A stretch of 64,000 nt of DNA from Catelliglobosispora koreensis DSM 44566 (GCF_000379685.1 NZ_KB903254.1:62001-126000), one strand, 5' to 3'; shown: positions 1-8,287, counted from the first letter of the stretch. Numbers and translations are program-made. Notes: a model not told the origin generated them from the letters alone.

Positions 1-401
1 CGGCCGGTGCCTTCCAGGCTGGTAGCCAGTTCCACAATGGCCTGGCCGTTACGGTTTTGCACGCTAAGGCCTAAGTCTGTGCCCAGCAGCGAACTGGACA
101 AACCCTGCTGCTGCTCGGCAGAGGTTGGCCCAGACAGCAGGCTGGCCAGCTGCTCGGCAGCGGTCAGCTGTTTCGGGGTGTTGCGGGTGACCGCGACCAG
201 ATGGCTGTCTCGGATCAGATAAAGGGTTTGGGTCAGTTCGCCTTGCGGGGCTGGGGTTTGACTGGTGGCAGGGGCGGTACTTCGGCCTGGTAGCTCGACA
301 GGATGCGGTTCGGCTTGCACGGAGACCCCACAGGCACTTGCGGCCATCGGGGCGGTGATCGCGACAGCGATCACGCGCATCAGCCAGAGGTAGCGTTTCA
401 T
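1..401 (-). CDS. GerMN-domain lipoprotein (partial, LpqB-like position)
   Basis: This is the third gene of a regulator-kinase-lipoprotein operon and its C-terminus lies beyond the left edge. The ATG at 401 overlaps the kinase stop in ATGA form. The N-terminus reads MKRYLWLMRVIAVAIT followed by the lipobox ASACG, so a lipidated exported protein is expected. After a Pro/Thr-rich linker the segment LIRDSHLVAVTRNTP and the visible 134 residues fit a GerMN domain. The order regulator, kinase, GerMN lipoprotein matches mtrA-mtrB-lpqB of actinobacteria, where the lipoprotein modulates the kinase. Assignment to true LpqB is not possible from a partial, and a paralogous system is equally likely. Confidence 0.75.
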   Translation of the reverse strand, partial: MKRYLWLMRVIAVAITAPMAASACGVSVQAEPHPVELPGRSTAPATSQTPAPQGELTQTLYLIRDSHLVAVTRNTPKQLTAAEQLASLLSGPTSAEQQQGLSSSLLGTDLGLSVQNRNGQAIVELATSLEGTG

Positions 402-1750
402 GTTGGCTCCGTTGGCAAGGCGATGGTGAACCGGGCGCCGCCGCCGGGACGGTCGGTGACGGTAATGGTGCCGCCATGGGCGGTGACGTGCTGGTGCACG
501 ATGGCCAGGCCGAGGCCGGCGCCGTCACCGTCGCCGCGCGCACCGGCGGCGCGGCCCCGAACGAACCGGTCGAAGATGATGGCCCGATCGGGTGGGCTGA
601 CCCCTGGCCCGTCGTCGTCTATGTCCAGGTAACGCCCTTGACTGGTTTCTCTAATGGTGATGGCGTGCAGGCCACCGCCGTGGGCCTCTGCGTTGTCGAT
701 GAGGTTTGCCAGGATTTGCTGGAACCGGCGCCGGTCCACTCGCCACACCACATCGTCTGGCGGTGCTTGTACTTTGGCGGTATCGACACCACGGGTCCGG
801 CATACGCTCCGTGTCAGCGCCGCGATGTCCACTGGTTCCAGGCTGGCTGGCTGGTCGCTGCGCGACAGCTCCAGCAGGTCGGTGACTAAATCTTCGAACC
901 GCTGGACCTCGCCAGCAACAAGGTGTGCCGCAGCTGCCGCTTTGGCATCCATTCCAGCCGCGCGGCGAGTGAGCACACTCGTTGCGGCGCTGAGGGTTTG
1001 AAGTGGCGAGCGTAGTTCGTGGCTGACGTCGGCGGCGAAGCGCCGGTCGCGCTGCACCCGCGCGGACAGCTCGTCGACCATCTTGTTGAACGAGGCAGCA
1101 AGCCGGGCCAGATCAGGTTCAGCACTGGGATCGAGGCGAGCAGTCAGGTCACCGGCGGAGATGTTGTCGGCGGCTGCGACCACATTGGTTAGTGGCCGCA
1201 CCACGTAGCGGGCGGCATACCAGCCCAGTGCCGCCCCGGCTGCGGTGGTGGCCGCAGCGACCAGGGTGATGATCAGGGCGAGTACCTGCAGGGACCGGTC
1301 GAGTTCCTGCATGACATCGATGACGTAGAACGAGGTGGAATCGTCTAGTGGCACGCCGATGGCCAGTGCCGGGCCGGTGTCTGTGCGGATGCGCTGCGCT
1401 CCGGCCTGCCCGGAGCTGACCATGGCCTGCAGATTGGCAGGAATGGTGGACTTGATGCCGAAGTCGGCATTGCGGCCGTACCACGTTCCGTCGCGATAGA
1501 TAACAGCCCGGCGTTTGCCGCCCGTATCTAGCGCCTTCAAGACCGCGCCGATGTCGGGATTACTGCCGGCAAGGCCCGCTTTCACGATGCCTGCTTCGAT
1601 GGCGGTGGCACGCAGGGCGGAGCGTTCGCGTTCGCCGAGCAGGTAGTTTTCGGTCAGCTGATAGGAAAGCAAAGCCACCGTCGCTGACACGATGAATGCG
1701 GCGATAGCGAATCCGGCGGTAACTCTGGCCCGCAGCCCAGGGCGCCTCAT
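398..1750 (-). CDS. Sensor histidine kinase (MtrB-like)
   Basis: Membrane sensor kinase of 450 aa that should autophosphorylate and pass phosphate to the regulator encoded just upstream. There is a first transmembrane helix at about 10-32, an extracytoplasmic sensor region to about 152, a second helix at about 153-180, and HAMP at about 181-232. The HisKA domain has the phospho-acceptor His244 in DVSHELRSPLQ. The ATPase domain has an N-box (NLIDNAEAHGGG), DDGPGV and GAGLGLAIVHQHV. It overlaps both the regulator gene (1747-1750) and the lipoprotein gene (398-401), so the three are one transcript. It is shorter than typical MtrB, so a paralogue is possible. The ligand is unknown. Confidence 0.92.
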   Translation of the reverse strand: MRRPGLRARVTAGFAIAAFIVSATVALLSYQLTENYLLGERERSALRATAIEAGIVKAGLAGSNPDIGAVLKALDTGGKRRAVIYRDGTWYGRNADFGIKSTIPANLQAMVSSGQAGAQRIRTDTGPALAIGVPLDDSTSFYVIDVMQELDRSLQVLALIITLVAAATTAAGAALGWYAARYVVRPLTNVVAAADNISAGDLTARLDPSAEPDLARLAASFNKMVDELSARVQRDRRFAADVSHELRSPLQTLSAATSVLTRRAAGMDAKAAAAAHLVAGEVQRFEDLVTDLLELSRSDQPASLEPVDIAALTRSVCRTRGVDTAKVQAPPDDVVWRVDRRRFQQILANLIDNAEAHGGGLHAITIRETSQGRYLDIDDDGPGVSPPDRAIIFDRFVRGRAAGARGDGDGAGLGLAIVHQHVTAHGGTITVTDRPGGGARFTIALPTEPT

Positions 1751-2421
1751 CGCTGAAGCTTGTAGCCCAGGCCGCGAACGGTGATAAGCCGAGACGGCAC
1801 GGACGGGTTGTCTTCGATCTTCTGGCGCAGCCGTCCGATGTGGACGTCAACAAGCCGGTCATCGCCGTAGTCGTATTCCCACACACGCTCCAGTAGTTGC
1901 TGGCGTGACAGGACCAGCCCAGCATGTTCGGCCAGTTCACAGATGAGCCGGAATTCAGTACGTGTCAATGAAAGCAGCTCCCCATGCAGTAGCACCTCGC
2001 CGGCCTGTGGCCGGATCTCCAGTTCGCCAAAGACCAGAGTCAAGGTGGACGCCTGGGCCGGCCGGGCGCGCCGGCGCAGGGCACGCATCCGCGCGGACAG
2101 CTCTTTCACGGCCACCGGTTTGATCACGTAGTCGTCGGCACCGGCCTCAAGGGCGGCAACGACATCGTGCGTGTCGTCGCGGGCGGACACGACAATGATG
2201 GGCACGTCGCCGTCGCGGCGCAGCTGCCGGATGCACTCGAACCCGTCGATGCCGGGCAGCATCAAGTCAACCAGGACAGTATCGGCCGGATCGGCACGCT
2301 GCGCGGCCAAACCTTCCTCCGCGGTCCCGGCCGAGCGCACCGTGTAGCCCTCATCTTCCAGGGCCAACCCCAGCGACATCCGGATCCGGTCGTCGTCTTC
2401 AATCATCAGCACCGCTGCCAC
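1747..2421 (-). CDS. OmpR/PhoB-family response regulator (MtrA-like)
   Basis: Receiver domain (VLMIEDDDRIRMS, phospho-Asp in VLVDLMLPG, Lys in DDYVIKPVAV) followed by a winged-helix DNA-binding domain that ends in TVRGLGYKLQR. It should bind DNA as a dimer on direct repeats and control this operon and neighbouring genes. I chose the GTG at 2421 because the receiver fold begins at once (VAAVLMIEDD) and the length (224 aa) suits the family. An in-frame start at 2493 would add an unlikely Arg-rich tail and place the 2483-2500 box inside the gene. The operon continues into the kinase by ATGA overlap. Confidence 0.9.
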   Translation of the reverse strand: MAAVLMIEDDDRIRMSLGLALEDEGYTVRSAGTAEEGLAAQRADPADTVLVDLMLPGIDGFECIRQLRRDGDVPIIVVSARDDTHDVVAALEAGADDYVIKPVAVKELSARMRALRRRARPAQASTLTLVFGELEIRPQAGEVLLHGELLSLTRTEFRLICELAEHAGLVLSRQQLLERVWEYDYGDDRLVDVHIGRLRQKIEDNPSVPSRLITVRGLGYKLQR

Positions 2422-2482
2422 GCCCGCATGTCTACCGCCTTCACCGCCCCAGTCGCATCTCTGAAGGGGCCGCTGGCGCGGT

Positions 2483-2500
2483 TTGTCACGCAACTGTCAT
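2483..2500 (+). promoter_or_regulatory. TGTCA-N6-TGTCA direct-repeat box 1
   Basis: TTGTCACGCAACTGTCAT contains two TGTCA half-sites 11 bp apart, one helical turn, the layout bound by OmpR-family regulators. It lies about 60 bp upstream of the response-regulator start. A near-identical copy (17 of 18 bases) lies at 3649-3666 before a STAS gene. Binding by the regulator encoded at 1747-2421 is inferred. Confidence 0.55.
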
Positions 2501-2699
2501 AGATCCGCCGGACACTCGCGATACAGCTGCCCAACGCTGTGGCTACCGGTTACCGGCACTGGCCGCCCCAATCACTGGTGCCGGTAGCCGCAACGGGGTT
2601 GCCGCCGGGCCGGAGTGGCCGAGCCCTCCCACAGCACACCACAGTGGCCCGGCGGCACAGCCCGCACGGTGCACTGGCCAATTGGCAAAGGAGCCACGG

Positions 2700-3668
2700 A
2701 TGACGCACTCTGGCCCGCCCGCTGCGCGGCAGCGCATCTCCTCAGCGCTGACATTAGCCGTCTACGCCGATTGGCTTTGCACCCCCGATTCCGTCCCCAG
2801 CCACGCCGTAGCGCAGCTACTCACCCTGACAAGGCACCTAGCCACGGGCGGCGTTGATGAGGACAGGCTGGCCGGCGAACTGGCCACCACGGTATGGGAA
2901 CAGCCAGAGGGCCAGGCGCGATCTGGCACCCAGCAGATCCTGGCGGCGGTCGCCACTGGTGCCGCCTGGTGGGAGGCAGCACCGGCCTACCGCAACGGTG
3001 CTGGCGGATGGGGCAGTGACGCGGCTGTACGTGCCGGCGCCGCAGGTTTGCTGCCCGGATCCGGTGTTGGTGCCGTGGCACAGATCGGCCGAAGGTCTGC
3101 CGCCGTCACCCACACACACCCCGATGCCCGGGACGCCGCAGCAATCCACGCGGCTGCCGTGAGCCTGGCTGCCGCCGATGGCGACTTCGAAATCCTCGAC
3201 ACCGACAAGTTGCTGGCGGTCCTGACTGAGCAAAGCCGCGGCGCGACAATGCGCGCCCAGCTCGCACTTGTGCGGCAGCTGGGCCGTGATCGTGCCACGC
3301 CGGAAGAGACAGCAAAGGTTTTAGGCTGTGGCCGCAGCGCTTGCGGCGCAGCCGGTGCAGCCCTCGCCGCCTATCTGATCTGCCCGCGTGAACCGCTTGC
3401 CGCTATCGCGTTTGCGCATCAAATGGGGCCGGACTGGCATGCCGCAGCACTAATGACAGCGACCATCGGCGGGGCACACAACCCACGCGCACGCCCTCCC
3501 GTCACCTGGTCACTGCCACCGGCTTTGAAACCACAGGTCGTTGACGTGGCGTCACGACTCGCGGCCGCACCTCCTGCGGTGTCGCGCCATTACCGCCGGG
3601 TGAGCGGCTTCCCAGCGCCGGCACGTTTTTCTGCGACCGCTGGCCCGGTTGTCACACAACTGTCATGA
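2700..3668 (+). CDS. ADP-ribosylglycohydrolase-fold protein, probably catalytically dead
   Basis: All-helical ADP-ribosylglycohydrolase (DraG/ARH) relative of 322 aa. Family landmarks include GAAGLLPGSGVGAVAQIGRR, AVTHTHPDARDAAA and a C-terminal helix pair ending in PPVTW. The usual metal-binding GGDTDT is here GPDWHA and the N-terminal GDALG-type motif is ADWLCTP, so hydrolysis of ADP-ribose bonds is doubtful. The ATG at 2700 is preferred because AAAGGAG lies 7 bp upstream; an earlier TTG at 2682 has no ribosome site. It diverges from the two-component operon. A paralogue lies at 5481-6455, with a STAS and a GT20 gene between them. A ligand-binding or regulatory role is inferred. Confidence 0.72.
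   Translation: MTHSGPPAARQRISSALTLAVYADWLCTPDSVPSHAVAQLLTLTRHLATGGVDEDRLAGELATTVWEQPEGQARSGTQQILAAVATGAAWWEAAPAYRNGAGGWGSDAAVRAGAAGLLPGSGVGAVAQIGRRSAAVTHTHPDARDAAAIHAAAVSLAAADGDFEILDTDKLLAVLTEQSRGATMRAQLALVRQLGRDRATPEETAKVLGCGRSACGAAGAALAAYLICPREPLAAIAFAHQMGPDWHAAALMTATIGGAHNPRARPPVTWSLPPALKPQVVDVASRLAAAPPAVSRHYRRVSGFPAPARFSATAGPVVTQLS
3649..3666 (+). promoter_or_regulatory. TGTCA-N6-TGTCA direct-repeat box 2
   Basis: TTGTCACACAACTGTCAT is the second copy of the box at 2483-2500, in the same orientation. It overlaps the end of the preceding gene and lies about 85 bp upstream of the STAS start at 3750. It suggests that the STAS-GT20-ARH genes are controlled by the adjacent two-component regulator. 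Confidence 0.5.
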
Positions 3669-3749
3669 CACTGCGGGTGCCCCGCCATACCGGCCCGGCA
3701 GCGTGGCCGATGCCCGCGACCGCATTACGACCAGTTGAAGGGGGCAATG

Positions 3750-4097
3750 ATGAACGCCGAGCCGATGACCGCGCGTATTCCCACTGTCGAGGTTGTCATC
3801 AGTGGTGATCTTGACGTGTGGTCCGCTCCGTCGGTCAGCAACACCCTTGACGAGGCGATCTTACTGGCACCACAACAGTTGATCATCGACCTAGCGGGGT
3901 GCCCATCCATCGACGCCGCCGGAATTCTCATGCTGCTCGACGCACACCGCCGCGCGATCCGCAACGGCGGCACCGTTGCCCTTCGCTCCCCGTCCGCACG
4001 GCTGCAGCGCAACCTGCGCCTGGCCAGAGTCGACCGGGTTCTCGCCGTCCTGTCCCCTGGCCCACCGGCACCACCAGACCAGCAGGAAAGGCCGTGA
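3750..4097 (+). CDS. STAS-domain protein (anti-sigma-factor-antagonist type)
   Basis: A single STAS domain of 115 aa: TVEVVISGDLDVWSAPSV, LIIDLAGCPSIDAAGILML, then a helix and strand ending in VLSPGPPAPP. Members of this family bind anti-sigma kinases through a phosphorylatable Ser/Thr in the loop D-(S/T)-x-G. Here that loop is CPSIDAAG, with Asp-Ala where Ser/Thr would be expected, so phospho-switching may be lost. ATG 3750 is chosen for its 5-bp spacing from GAAGGGGG. The stop overlaps the start region of the GT20 gene (GTGATCATG), which points to translational coupling. Confidence 0.8.
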   Translation: MNAEPMTARIPTVEVVISGDLDVWSAPSVSNTLDEAILLAPQQLIIDLAGCPSIDAAGILMLLDAHRRAIRNGGTVALRSPSARLQRNLRLARVDRVLAVLSPGPPAPPDQQERP

Positions 4098-4099
4098 TC

Positions 4100-5530
4100 A
4101 TGAAATCTGGCAAACACCAGCTCATCCTCGCCACCGATACCGCACCGTTGACACCGGCCAGCTCCGCGGCTCTGGGAAGCGCGGCACTAATGCACGCCGT
4201 CGCCTCACACGGCGGCGCCTGGGTAGCCGCTGGCGCCGCAAAAGAAAGCGCCTGGCTCAAATCAGTTCCGGTGGACAGCACAGACATGGCGACACATCGC
4301 GACGGCTACTGCGCGCAAACCCTTGCCCCGGCATACTTCGGCCACCATGCCGCGACACTGTCGCAAGACGAGCAATGGCAGAAAGCACACCACATCATCT
4401 CCGGCCAGTACGCGGACACCATCGCTAGCCTGGCTGCACCGGGAGCGGCGGTATGGATTCATGACTACCCGCTGCAACTCGTACCAGGCCTGCTGCGTCA
4501 CCTGCGGCCAGACCTGCGCATCGGATTCTCGCTACACAGCCCATTCCCGCCAGCGCAAACCCTGCAGGCCATCGCCGAGCGTGAGCAGATCACAACCAGC
4601 ATCCTGGCCGCCGACCTGGCCACCTTCACCGACGCCCGGTCAGCCGCCAACTTCGCCGCCTGCACAGAAAACGAAACCGGTACGCCATTGGTGATGCCAA
4701 TGCCCGCCGACGCACACGCCATCGCCCACGCCGCAGCAACCGCCACCGCCCGCACCGCAGCGGGGCAGATCCGTGCCCGGCTGCACCCTGCCACCACAGT
4801 ATTTCTGTCAACTGGCGGAACCGACAGCGGCGACGGAACGATCGCCGTCCTCAACGCCTTCGCCCAATTACTGGACGGCCGCGCCCTGCAAGCAGGCACA
4901 GCGGTGCTGATCCACCTAGCACCCACTGGTGAACCGCCCGCAGGCGAAAACGGTGCCCTGCGCCACGACATCGAACGGCTAACCGCTCAAATCAATGGCA
5001 AACATGCCACGGTCGGCTACGTTCCCGTTCACTATCAGCGCCAAGACCTAAGCGAGGCGGAGCGCGCTGCCTTCTATCTGGCCGCCGACGTCATGCTTGC
5101 CACCCCCGTTCGCGACCGGATGACCCCGCACGCAGCCGAATACGCTGCCACCCGGGAAAGCGGCCACGGGCGTGTTGTGCTGAGCGAATTCTCTAGCAGC
5201 CAGGCACAGCTACCCGGAGCCATCATCGTCAATCCCCACGAACCCGGCGCTCTTGAGCAGGCCATGCTCACCGCTGCCGCGCAAGCGGCGACAGCGTCGC
5301 CGGTGATGAAAACGATGCGCGCACAGGTGCATACCAACAACGTCACGGCATGGGCCAGACGGTTCCTGCACACCCTCACCGACGGCACCATGCTCAACCC
5401 CCCGGAACACGCTGACCACCAAACGATCACACCGCGCCGCAGCGCCTCAGCCCGCCAGCGCAAGGAAGGAAAACAGCACCATGCACAGCCCACCGGCACC
5501 GGCCAGCTCGCCACATCGGCACATCCGTAA
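4100..5530 (+). CDS. GT20 family (trehalose-6-phosphate synthase-like), active site degenerate
   Basis: A 476-aa GT-B protein that resembles OtsA, which normally joins UDP-glucose to glucose-6-phosphate. VWIHDYPLQLVPGLLR matches the conserved WVQDYHL motif, GFSLHSPFPP matches GFFLHIPFP, and VRDRMTPHAAEY keeps the Asp and Glu of the nucleotide-sugar site. The VDRLDYSKG motif that holds phosphate is replaced by STGGTDSGDG, so its Arg and Lys are Gly and Asp. The Arg of the later SR motif is also lost (APTGEPP). Normal trehalose-phosphate synthesis is therefore unlikely. ATG 4100 has AGGAAAGG 9 bp upstream. The 3' end overlaps the next gene by 50 bp. Confidence 0.78.
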   Translation: MKSGKHQLILATDTAPLTPASSAALGSAALMHAVASHGGAWVAAGAAKESAWLKSVPVDSTDMATHRDGYCAQTLAPAYFGHHAATLSQDEQWQKAHHIISGQYADTIASLAAPGAAVWIHDYPLQLVPGLLRHLRPDLRIGFSLHSPFPPAQTLQAIAEREQITTSILAADLATFTDARSAANFAACTENETGTPLVMPMPADAHAIAHAAATATARTAAGQIRARLHPATTVFLSTGGTDSGDGTIAVLNAFAQLLDGRALQAGTAVLIHLAPTGEPPAGENGALRHDIERLTAQINGKHATVGYVPVHYQRQDLSEAERAAFYLAADVMLATPVRDRMTPHAAEYAATRESGHGRVVLSEFSSSQAQLPGAIIVNPHEPGALEQAMLTAAAQAATASPVMKTMRAQVHTNNVTAWARRFLHTLTDGTMLNPPEHADHQTITPRRSASARQRKEGKQHHAQPTGTGQLATSAHP

Positions 5531-6455
5531 CAGCTTGCTGCTGGCCACCTGCGCCGACCGGCTCGCCGCACCACTGCACGGCATCCGCCTGCCCACTCCC
5601 GCCCAGGTCGACGCCGCAATAGACACCGCCGCCAACGACGGGCCATCCAGCCACCTGACCAGGCAGTTACTAGCGACAGCCGGGCACTACGGAGAGCACG
5701 ACGGCGCCCTCGACGAAGACCAGCTCGCCTGGACCCTGGCCCAGCATCCGCCCGCAGAAGCCAGCCGCGGAGGCAACGGCACAGCAACAGTGCTAGCCCA
5801 AGTGGCACAAGGCATCCCCTGGTGGCAAGCCGCGCCATCCCTGCACGGCGGGGAAGGTTCACACGGCAGCACCGCCGCCATCCGTGCCATCGCTTCTGGG
5901 CTGCTTCCTCACACCGGCATCGGTACGATCGCCGAACTCGCCCGCCGCAGCGCCGTCATTACCCACACCCACCAGCTAGCCCGCGACGCCGCAGCGATCA
6001 CCGCCACCGCCACCGCCCTGGCCACCCATACCCTGCCTAGCAAAACCTTTACCACCGAGCGGTTCCTGGCCACTGCCGCAAGCCAAGCCCATCATCCCGA
6101 CTTCACCCACCACCTATCCATCACCCGCACCCTCGTGCGCCACCGTGCCGGGCCCGCCGAAACCATCGCCACCCTCAACACCACCTCCAGCGCCCTGCGC
6201 ACCGTTCCCGCAGCACTAACCGCGTACCTTCGCCACCCCACCGACCCCACAGCCGCCATCCGATACGCACTAAGCCTCGGCGGGCACACCCACGCCACCG
6301 CCACCATCACCGCCGCACTCGCTGGCGCCAGAAACCCCGGCTACGTCCCACCCGCAGCCTGGAGCACCAACAATGACAGCCTGAACATCCACACCATCGC
6401 CGCAGCCCTTGCCAACCTGAAGAACCCGCATCCGCAACCCTGGCGGCAACCATGA
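5481..6455 (+). CDS. ADP-ribosylglycohydrolase-fold protein 2, probably catalytically dead
   Basis: A 324-aa paralogue of the gene at 2700. It shares ASGLLPHTGIGTIAELARR and VITHTHQLARDAAA, and its C-terminus AAIRYALSLGGHTHATATI aligns with the family's GGDTDT metal site, with both Asp changed to His. That substitution removes the usual Mg-binding pair, although two His could bind another metal. The start is the ATG at 5481, with AAGGAAGG at 5463-5470. It lies inside the end of the GT20 gene and is followed by a STAS gene through an ATGA overlap, which repeats the ARH-then-STAS order found at 2700-4097. Confidence 0.72.
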   Translation: MHSPPAPASSPHRHIRNSLLLATCADRLAAPLHGIRLPTPAQVDAAIDTAANDGPSSHLTRQLLATAGHYGEHDGALDEDQLAWTLAQHPPAEASRGGNGTATVLAQVAQGIPWWQAAPSLHGGEGSHGSTAAIRAIASGLLPHTGIGTIAELARRSAVITHTHQLARDAAAITATATALATHTLPSKTFTTERFLATAASQAHHPDFTHHLSITRTLVRHRAGPAETIATLNTTSSALRTVPAALTAYLRHPTDPTAAIRYALSLGGHTHATATITAALAGARNPGYVPPAAWSTNNDSLNIHTIAAALANLKNPHPQPWRQP

Positions 6456-6832
6456 ACCAAACCCTGCAGCTTCGCATGTGCGTGACCCCGCACCGCATCA
6501 TCATCGAAGCCACCGGTCCGCTGACCGCGCTAACCGCGCACCTGCTGCCGAAGGCAGTCGTAGGAGTGCTTCGCCGCTACCCGGCGCCAGTCGTCGAAAT
6601 CGACCTAACCGGCGTCACCGCACTCGACTTCGTCGGCGACATCGCCCTGCAAGACTGCGCCTGCGAAACCACGCGGCGCGGCATCCTGCTCATCGTCACC
6701 AAACCACCTTCCGACGACAGAAAAGCTCCGAAAACCATCCACCACAACATTTCAAACAGACAGCACGCGACAAGGACCCGGACATTGATACACGTCGGCG
6801 CCATATGCCGCTACCACGTCAAGGCCCGCTAA
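6452..6832 (+). CDS. STAS-domain protein 2
   Basis: A 126-aa protein whose first 85 residues form a STAS domain: IIIEATGPLTALTAHLL, PVVEIDLTGVTALDFVGDI, then GILLIVTKPP. The phospho-site loop reads VTALDFVG, again without Ser/Thr, as in the copy at 3750. The C-terminal 40 residues are basic and look unstructured. It overlaps the preceding ARH-like gene by ATGA and is the last gene of the block. Its partner is probably an anti-sigma-type protein encoded elsewhere; no kinase of the RsbW type is visible here. Confidence 0.68.
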   Translation: MNQTLQLRMCVTPHRIIIEATGPLTALTAHLLPKAVVGVLRRYPAPVVEIDLTGVTALDFVGDIALQDCACETTRRGILLIVTKPPSDDRKAPKTIHHNISNRQHATRTRTLIHVGAICRYHVKAR

Positions 6833-6921
6833 ACCGCCACGTCACCCGCGATAACCCACCGCACTACGCCCGTCGCCGCTGGGAGGTATCAGCTCAGGCT
6901 GTCCGAGGGCTCTCCGCTTGA

Positions 6922-7191
6922 GCAAGCCGACAACAATCGTCTGAAACCCCTGTCACCATTACGGTTCTGTCGGGCGTATACGTCGCCTGGTATGGCTGGT
7001 ATGAGATCAGGGTGTTTGCCGGGACAATCACCAGTGACCCGGTCATCGACTCAGCCGCGGCCGTCCAAGTGTGGCTTTCGGAAACGGCAAACCGTTTTGG
7101 CGCAGCGGGATTCGCTGTCATCCTGCTTGCGATCGTCGCGGTGACCGCACTGATCTGGCGAGCTAAACGCAAGGACAGCGAAAACGCTTAG
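6922..7191 (+). pseudogene. C-terminal remnant of a CcdA/cytochrome c biogenesis-type membrane protein
   Basis: An open frame of 89 codons runs from just after a TGA at 6919 to a TAG at 7189. It reads TVLSGVYVAWYGWYEIRVF, an acidic stretch (VIDSAAAVQVWL), then a transmembrane helix (FAVILLAIVAVTALIW) and KRKDSENA. The first part looks like the C-terminal end of CcdA/DsbD-type thiol-transfer membrane proteins. There is no usable start (first in-frame GTG at 7012) and no upstream homologous segment, so I read it as an N-terminally truncated relic. The family assignment is by memory of the motif and is uncertain. Confidence 0.5.
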
Positions 7192-8225
7192 GACCGCAAC
7201 GGTGCCGTGGCGAAGTCTTTCATCCCCTGCCGAAAACGGATCTCCGCGGCGAATCCCAGCTCGTCGCGGGCCTTGGCGGGGCTGGCGGTGACGTGGCGGA
7301 CATCGCCACCGCGGAACCCGCCAGTGATCTGCGGGCGCTGGCCGGACATGGCGGAGGCGAGCTCGGTGGCCATGTCCAAAATGGTGTGTGGCCGGCCCGT
7401 GGCGATGTTGTAGGGCGTGAGCGAGCCTGGTATGCCCGGGCTTTGCAGGGCAGCGAGGTTGGCACGGGCGATGTCGGTGACGTGAATGAAATCGCGCCGC
7501 TGGCCACCATCTTCAAAAACCTGCGGTGGCAGGCCATTTTCCAATGCGGAACGAAAGATCGCGGCAACACCGGCGTAGGGGGTGTCGCGGGGCATGTTCG
7601 GCCCGTAAACATTGTGATAGCGCAAGGCGATCGCAGTGCTTCCGGTCGCCCGCGCCCAGGCGGCCGCATAGTGTTCCTGAGCCGCTTTTGATGCGGCGTA
7701 AAGACTGCGTGGCTCGATAGGCGCGTCTTCGGCCACAAACGACGGTGAAAGCTCGCCGTGGCAGAGCGGGCAGCGGGGCTCGAACCGGCCTGCGCGCAGA
7801 TCCTCGCCTAGGCGTGGCAGCGGCCGCTGCGGCCCGTCAGCCGGGCACTCGTAGGCGCCTTCGCCATAGACCACCATGGAGCTCGCGAGCACGAGTTTGC
7901 CGATGCCAGCAGCAGCCATCTCGGCCAACAGCACTGCCGTGCCAAGGTCGTTGTGCGAGGCGTACTCGGGTGCGTCGGCCAAGCTGACGCCCATGCCGAC
8001 CATCGCCGCCTGATGGCACACGGCGTCAACAGAGCGCAGCGCCTGGCGGACCGCCTGCGCGTCACGGACATCGCCGGCCTGGGTGCCTTCCGCCGCTGGC
8101 AAGGGCTGCCGGTGCGCAGCCGGCAAGAAGCAATCCAGGCCAGTCACCTCATGCCCTGCTTCGCGCAAGACGGTGACGATATGCGAGCCGATGAATCCCG
8201 CTGAGCCCGTGACCAGTATCCGCAC
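7188..8225 (-). CDS. NAD-dependent epimerase/dehydratase (extended SDR)
   Basis: A 345-aa extended short-chain dehydrogenase of the UDP-glucose 4-epimerase type. It begins RILVTGSAGFIGSH (NAD-binding GxxGxxG), has the active-site YAASK with an upstream Ser/Thr (LASSMVVYGE), and NVYGPNMPRDTPYAG in the sugar-binding part. An insertion, ECPADG through EPRCPLCHGEL, carries three Cys and resembles a small zinc knuckle. GTG 8225 gives the usual start just before the Rossmann strand; an ATG at 8258 would add 11 residues. It is divergent from the glycosyltransferase operon at 8288, so a role in making its sugar donor is inferred. Confidence 0.85.
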   Translation of the reverse strand: MRILVTGSAGFIGSHIVTVLREAGHEVTGLDCFLPAAHRQPLPAAEGTQAGDVRDAQAVRQALRSVDAVCHQAAMVGMGVSLADAPEYASHNDLGTAVLLAEMAAAGIGKLVLASSMVVYGEGAYECPADGPQRPLPRLGEDLRAGRFEPRCPLCHGELSPSFVAEDAPIEPRSLYAASKAAQEHYAAAWARATGSTAIALRYHNVYGPNMPRDTPYAGVAAIFRSALENGLPPQVFEDGGQRRDFIHVTDIARANLAALQSPGIPGSLTPYNIATGRPHTILDMATELASAMSGQRPQITGGFRGGDVRHVTASPAKARDELGFAAEIRFRQGMKDFATAPLRS

Positions 8226-8287
8226 ACCGGTGACTTTACCCAGCTCATAGTTGTTCATACCGATCCGTAAGAGTGTCGTAAGGATCA

